In this document: positions 59,080 to 64,000 of the stretch, piece by piece
Position numbering within the stretch: position 1 is the stretch's first letter
How the letters are laid out: every line of letters begins with the position of its first letter
Origin: Brienomyrus brachyistius
Lineage: Eukaryota; Chordata; Actinopteri; Osteoglossiformes; Mormyridae
Length of the DNA: 64,000 nucleotides
NCBI RefSeq assembly: GCF_023856365.1
Contig: NC_064537.1
Location: 3,425,001 to 3,489,000, forward strand
Direction of reading: 5' to 3'
Notes under the pieces: generated by a model
What the model saw: only the letters and a program-made list of their open reading frames with translations
What the model was told of the DNA's origin: nothing
The model's database searches: none
Position numbers and translations under genes: made by a program

Positions 59080-59228
59080 CAGAGTTTCCCAAGCCAGTCC
59101 TCAGGCCCCTCCCAGACCAGACAGCCCACACTTTGGCTCCTGGGTACTGTCTGGTGGGAAGCTGGGAGGGAACCAAAACATGGACTGCTATGGGGGGGGG
59201 ATCTGTGGGGACAAGATTTGAAACACTG
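59080..59228. mobile_element. hAT-type MITE with target duplication
   Basis: A 149-bp element. The left end reads CAGAGTTTCCCAAGCCAGTC and the reverse complement of the right end reads CAGTGTTTCAAATCTTGTCC. Flanking 8-mers AACAAAAT (59072-59079) and AGCTAAAT (59229-59236) match at 6 of 8 positions. An internal palindrome (CCAGACAG...CTGTCTGG) is also present. It is shorter and more diverged than the element at 22.4 kb. Confidence 0.75.
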
Positions 59229-59254
59229 AGCTAAATAAATGTAAATAAAACAAT

Positions 59255-59440
59255 ACTGTTTTAATGATGTACACGGGTTCCTCCCACAGCGCAAACACAT
59301 GCTTGGAAGTTGTACGTAGTGTGTGTGGATAGTGATGGACTTGCATGCTCCCCCCCCCCCCCCCTTGTGTCGTCATGTGCCCCTGTGCTAGGTTCCCGCC
59401 CCCATCTCGACCAGGAGATGTGGTTAGAAGACGGATGCGT
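59255..59440 (+). mobile_element. V-SINE/L2-like body
   Basis: CGGGTTCCTCCCACAGCGCA, AACACATGCTT, TGTGTGTGGATAGTGATGG, GCCCCTGTGCTAGGTTCCCG, CATCTCGACCAGGAG and TGGTTAGAAGACGGATG follow the order of a V-SINE-type body and tail. A (C)16 run interrupts it near 59350-59365. Confidence 0.55.
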
Positions 59441-59936
59441 GGTGTACACATACAAAACTAAAAGAAACGCGATGTCACTTTGGAATTTTATATGTTTGTT
59501 CTGGTTCAGCTCCAATGAAATTCAAACCGAGACGTTGTTCTATAGATAAATCTTCGTTAAGTGCTTTGGGACAGCTATGATGGGAATGAAGCTAAACGAA
59601 AATGCATTAATAGCCACCCCCTCCGCCTAAAAAACAGCCGAAATGTCAATTCCTGGATAACTCCCGACAGCTTTTTATTTGAATAAATGTGACTGACTTT
59701 TGCCCACGATGTACATTCATTCTATCCGCAAGATTCTGCGAAACAAAAAACGAAACGTCGTATTGGTTCTCTTCTTTATAAGGCCCATTTTAGGACAGTA
59801 TTACTATATATATATATCTCATAATATAAGTTGTATATAAAATTATGGAGTTGATGGCGGTATTTTAACCAAAGGCATCACTGTCTTCATACGAATTGCC
59901 AGCCAGTTTTGTCCCTCTTTTCTATCCGTACATCCT

Positions 59937-59968
59937 TTATAAATGACGTATTGCGGAAGTCCCGCCCC
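59937..59968 (+). promoter_or_regulatory. rpl38: rpl38 core promoter (TATA, CRE, ETS, GC box)
   Basis: TATA-like TTTATAAAT at 59937-59945, CRE-like TGACGTA at 59944-59950, ETS/GABP-type CGGAAGT at 59954-59960 and a GC box CCGCCCC at 59962-59968. These sit immediately before a pyrimidine tract (CCCCTTTTACCCCT, about 59965-59978). Vertebrate ribosomal protein genes start within such a 5'TOP tract and commonly use GABP-type ETS sites. The start is placed at about 59968, about 30 bases after the TATA-like element. An inverted CCAAT (ATTGG) lies farther upstream at 59762-59766. Confidence 0.72.
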
Positions 59969-59990
59969 TTTTACCCCTCGCTGGCGGACT
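59968..59990 (+). other. rpl38: rpl38 exon 1 (5'UTR, TOP leader)
   Basis: A short noncoding first exon from the pyrimidine tract to a perfect donor at 59991 (GTAAGT). A terminal oligopyrimidine leader would place translation under mTOR/LARP1 control, as known for ribosomal protein mRNAs. The exact start base is inferred. Confidence 0.6.
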
Positions 59991-60226
59991 GTAAGTAGCT
60001 TATATGAAAGAGTCATTTTTTGAACGTTTAAAATCCTTTTCCATCCTAACAGATAATACCAGCTTTTCACTGAAATCATATATCGATGCATATTAAAAGC
60101 AACTCTAAACATATTTCTGGTAATTGTTGCTGTTCCATATCATTTTAAGCAATTGTATTTGATTGATAGTTTGACACCATCTTTTCCTCTGTTTTAGGCT
60201 CCATTTCAGTCAGCAAACGCAACAGA

Positions 60227-63616
<3,390 letters not shown>

Positions 63617-63637
63617 AGGCTGCTGTGTACAGAATGT

Positions 63638-63643
63638 AATAAA
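63638..63643 (+). other. rpl38: rpl38 polyadenylation signal
   Basis: Canonical AATAAA 22 bases after the TAA stop. A T-rich region (GTCTTTATTTTCAGTTTTAT) follows at about 63663. Cleavage is expected near 63655-63665, giving the very short 3'UTR usual for ribosomal protein mRNAs. Confidence 0.9.
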
Positions 63644-63714
63644 ATATGAAAAAGAAAATGCCTGTCTTTATTTTCAGTTTTATTTGTATGGTGTATATTC
63701 ATAATATTGCATTG

Positions 63715-63905
63715 TCTCAAACCGGTTTACATTGTCCCTGCTCAAAGCCCCCAGTGAGCAAGCCAGAGGTGACAGTGGCAAGGAAAAATTCCCGAGTAGG
63801 AACCTCAAAGGGGGGGAGCCCATCCTCCAGGGGCCGGCAGAGGAAGTTCAGAATAGTCCCAGTTTCTACAGTAAAACTGTATTGTCCAGATATAAATGCG
63901 GAAGG
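63715..63905. mobile_element. Dispersed fish repeat downstream of rpl38
   Basis: TTTACATTGTCCCTGCTCAA, AGCCCCCAGTGAGCAAGCCA, GAGGTGACAGTGGCAAGGAA, AAATTCCCG and GGAGCCCATCCTCCAGGGGC form a phrase that I recognise from many copies in ray-finned fish genomes. Frames on both strands here (60 and 87 codons) are repeat-derived. Family name uncertain. Confidence 0.55.
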
Positions 63906-64000
63906 TCCTGCTGAGGTCAGGACAGGCAGGTGGGGGGGGCTGCTTCCTTCGGTGGGATGGGGGGGGTGGTGGTCCAGCACCAGGTGGGGGGGGGGGGTGA
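63906..64000. other. G-rich window end
   Basis: Several G runs (63931-63938, 63959-63967, 63985-63997). No gene. Confidence 0.6.

Overview
This is vertebrate genomic DNA, most probably from a ray-finned (teleost-type) fish. The evidence is one intron-containing ribosomal protein gene, many tRNA-derived SINE copies with V-SINE-like bodies, hAT-, Harbinger- and Tc1-type DNA transposon remains, a (TCCA)n-tailed dispersed fish repeat, very many micro- and minisatellites, and long G/C homopolymers. I cannot name the species. Family names for repeats rest on recalled sequence features, not on a database search.

Only one protein-coding gene is secure: rpl38 (60S ribosomal protein L38, eL38) on the + strand at the right end (about 59.97-63.65 kb). 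It has a TATA/CRE/ETS promoter with a pyrimidine-tract start, a 5'UTR exon, a second exon ending exactly on the ATG, three further coding exons, and a polyA signal. Its 70-residue product appears identical to the mammalian protein as I recall it. Introns 2 and 4 carry a related, foldable sequence, possibly a pair of intronic snoRNA-like genes. Introns 3 and 4 also carry SINEs.

The other ~59 kb is a gene-poor, satellite-rich stretch. From left to right: an 18-bp pyrimidine minisatellite (1-1.3 kb); a 500-N gap (3.0-3.5 kb); a 53-bp minisatellite (3.6-5.06 kb); a CT tract (6.44-6.83 kb); mostly unique noncoding DNA with AT-rich islands that look like conserved regulatory elements (7-17 kb); a 31-bp minisatellite (17.7-18.2 kb); more unique DNA with a 30-bp repeat (20.7 kb), a hAT MITE (22.4 kb) and a second, unrelated 53-bp repeat (25.6 kb); an AT-rich belt of degraded transposon/LTR-like sequence (26.9-30.4 kb); (TG)n, 14-bp, trinucleotide and CA-rich arrays (32.4-38.7 kb), including a Harbinger-like MITE with a minisatellite inside it; unique DNA with a 20-bp array of overlapping AP-1/M-box-like sites next to a Tc1 relic (45.4-45.65 kb); a 23-bp minisatellite open in every + frame (49.2-49.86 kb); and a CpG-retaining, low-repeat stretch (52.6-55.6 kb) with a possible unannotated CpG-island promoter.

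In mammals RPL38 lies at the edge of a large gene desert next to SDK2. A gene-poor region upstream of rpl38 with regulatory-looking islands and CTCF-like motifs fits that arrangement, but no SDK2 exon was recognised here, so the link is inference. Most long reading frames in the window come from stop-free tandem repeats or the N gap and are not presented as genes.
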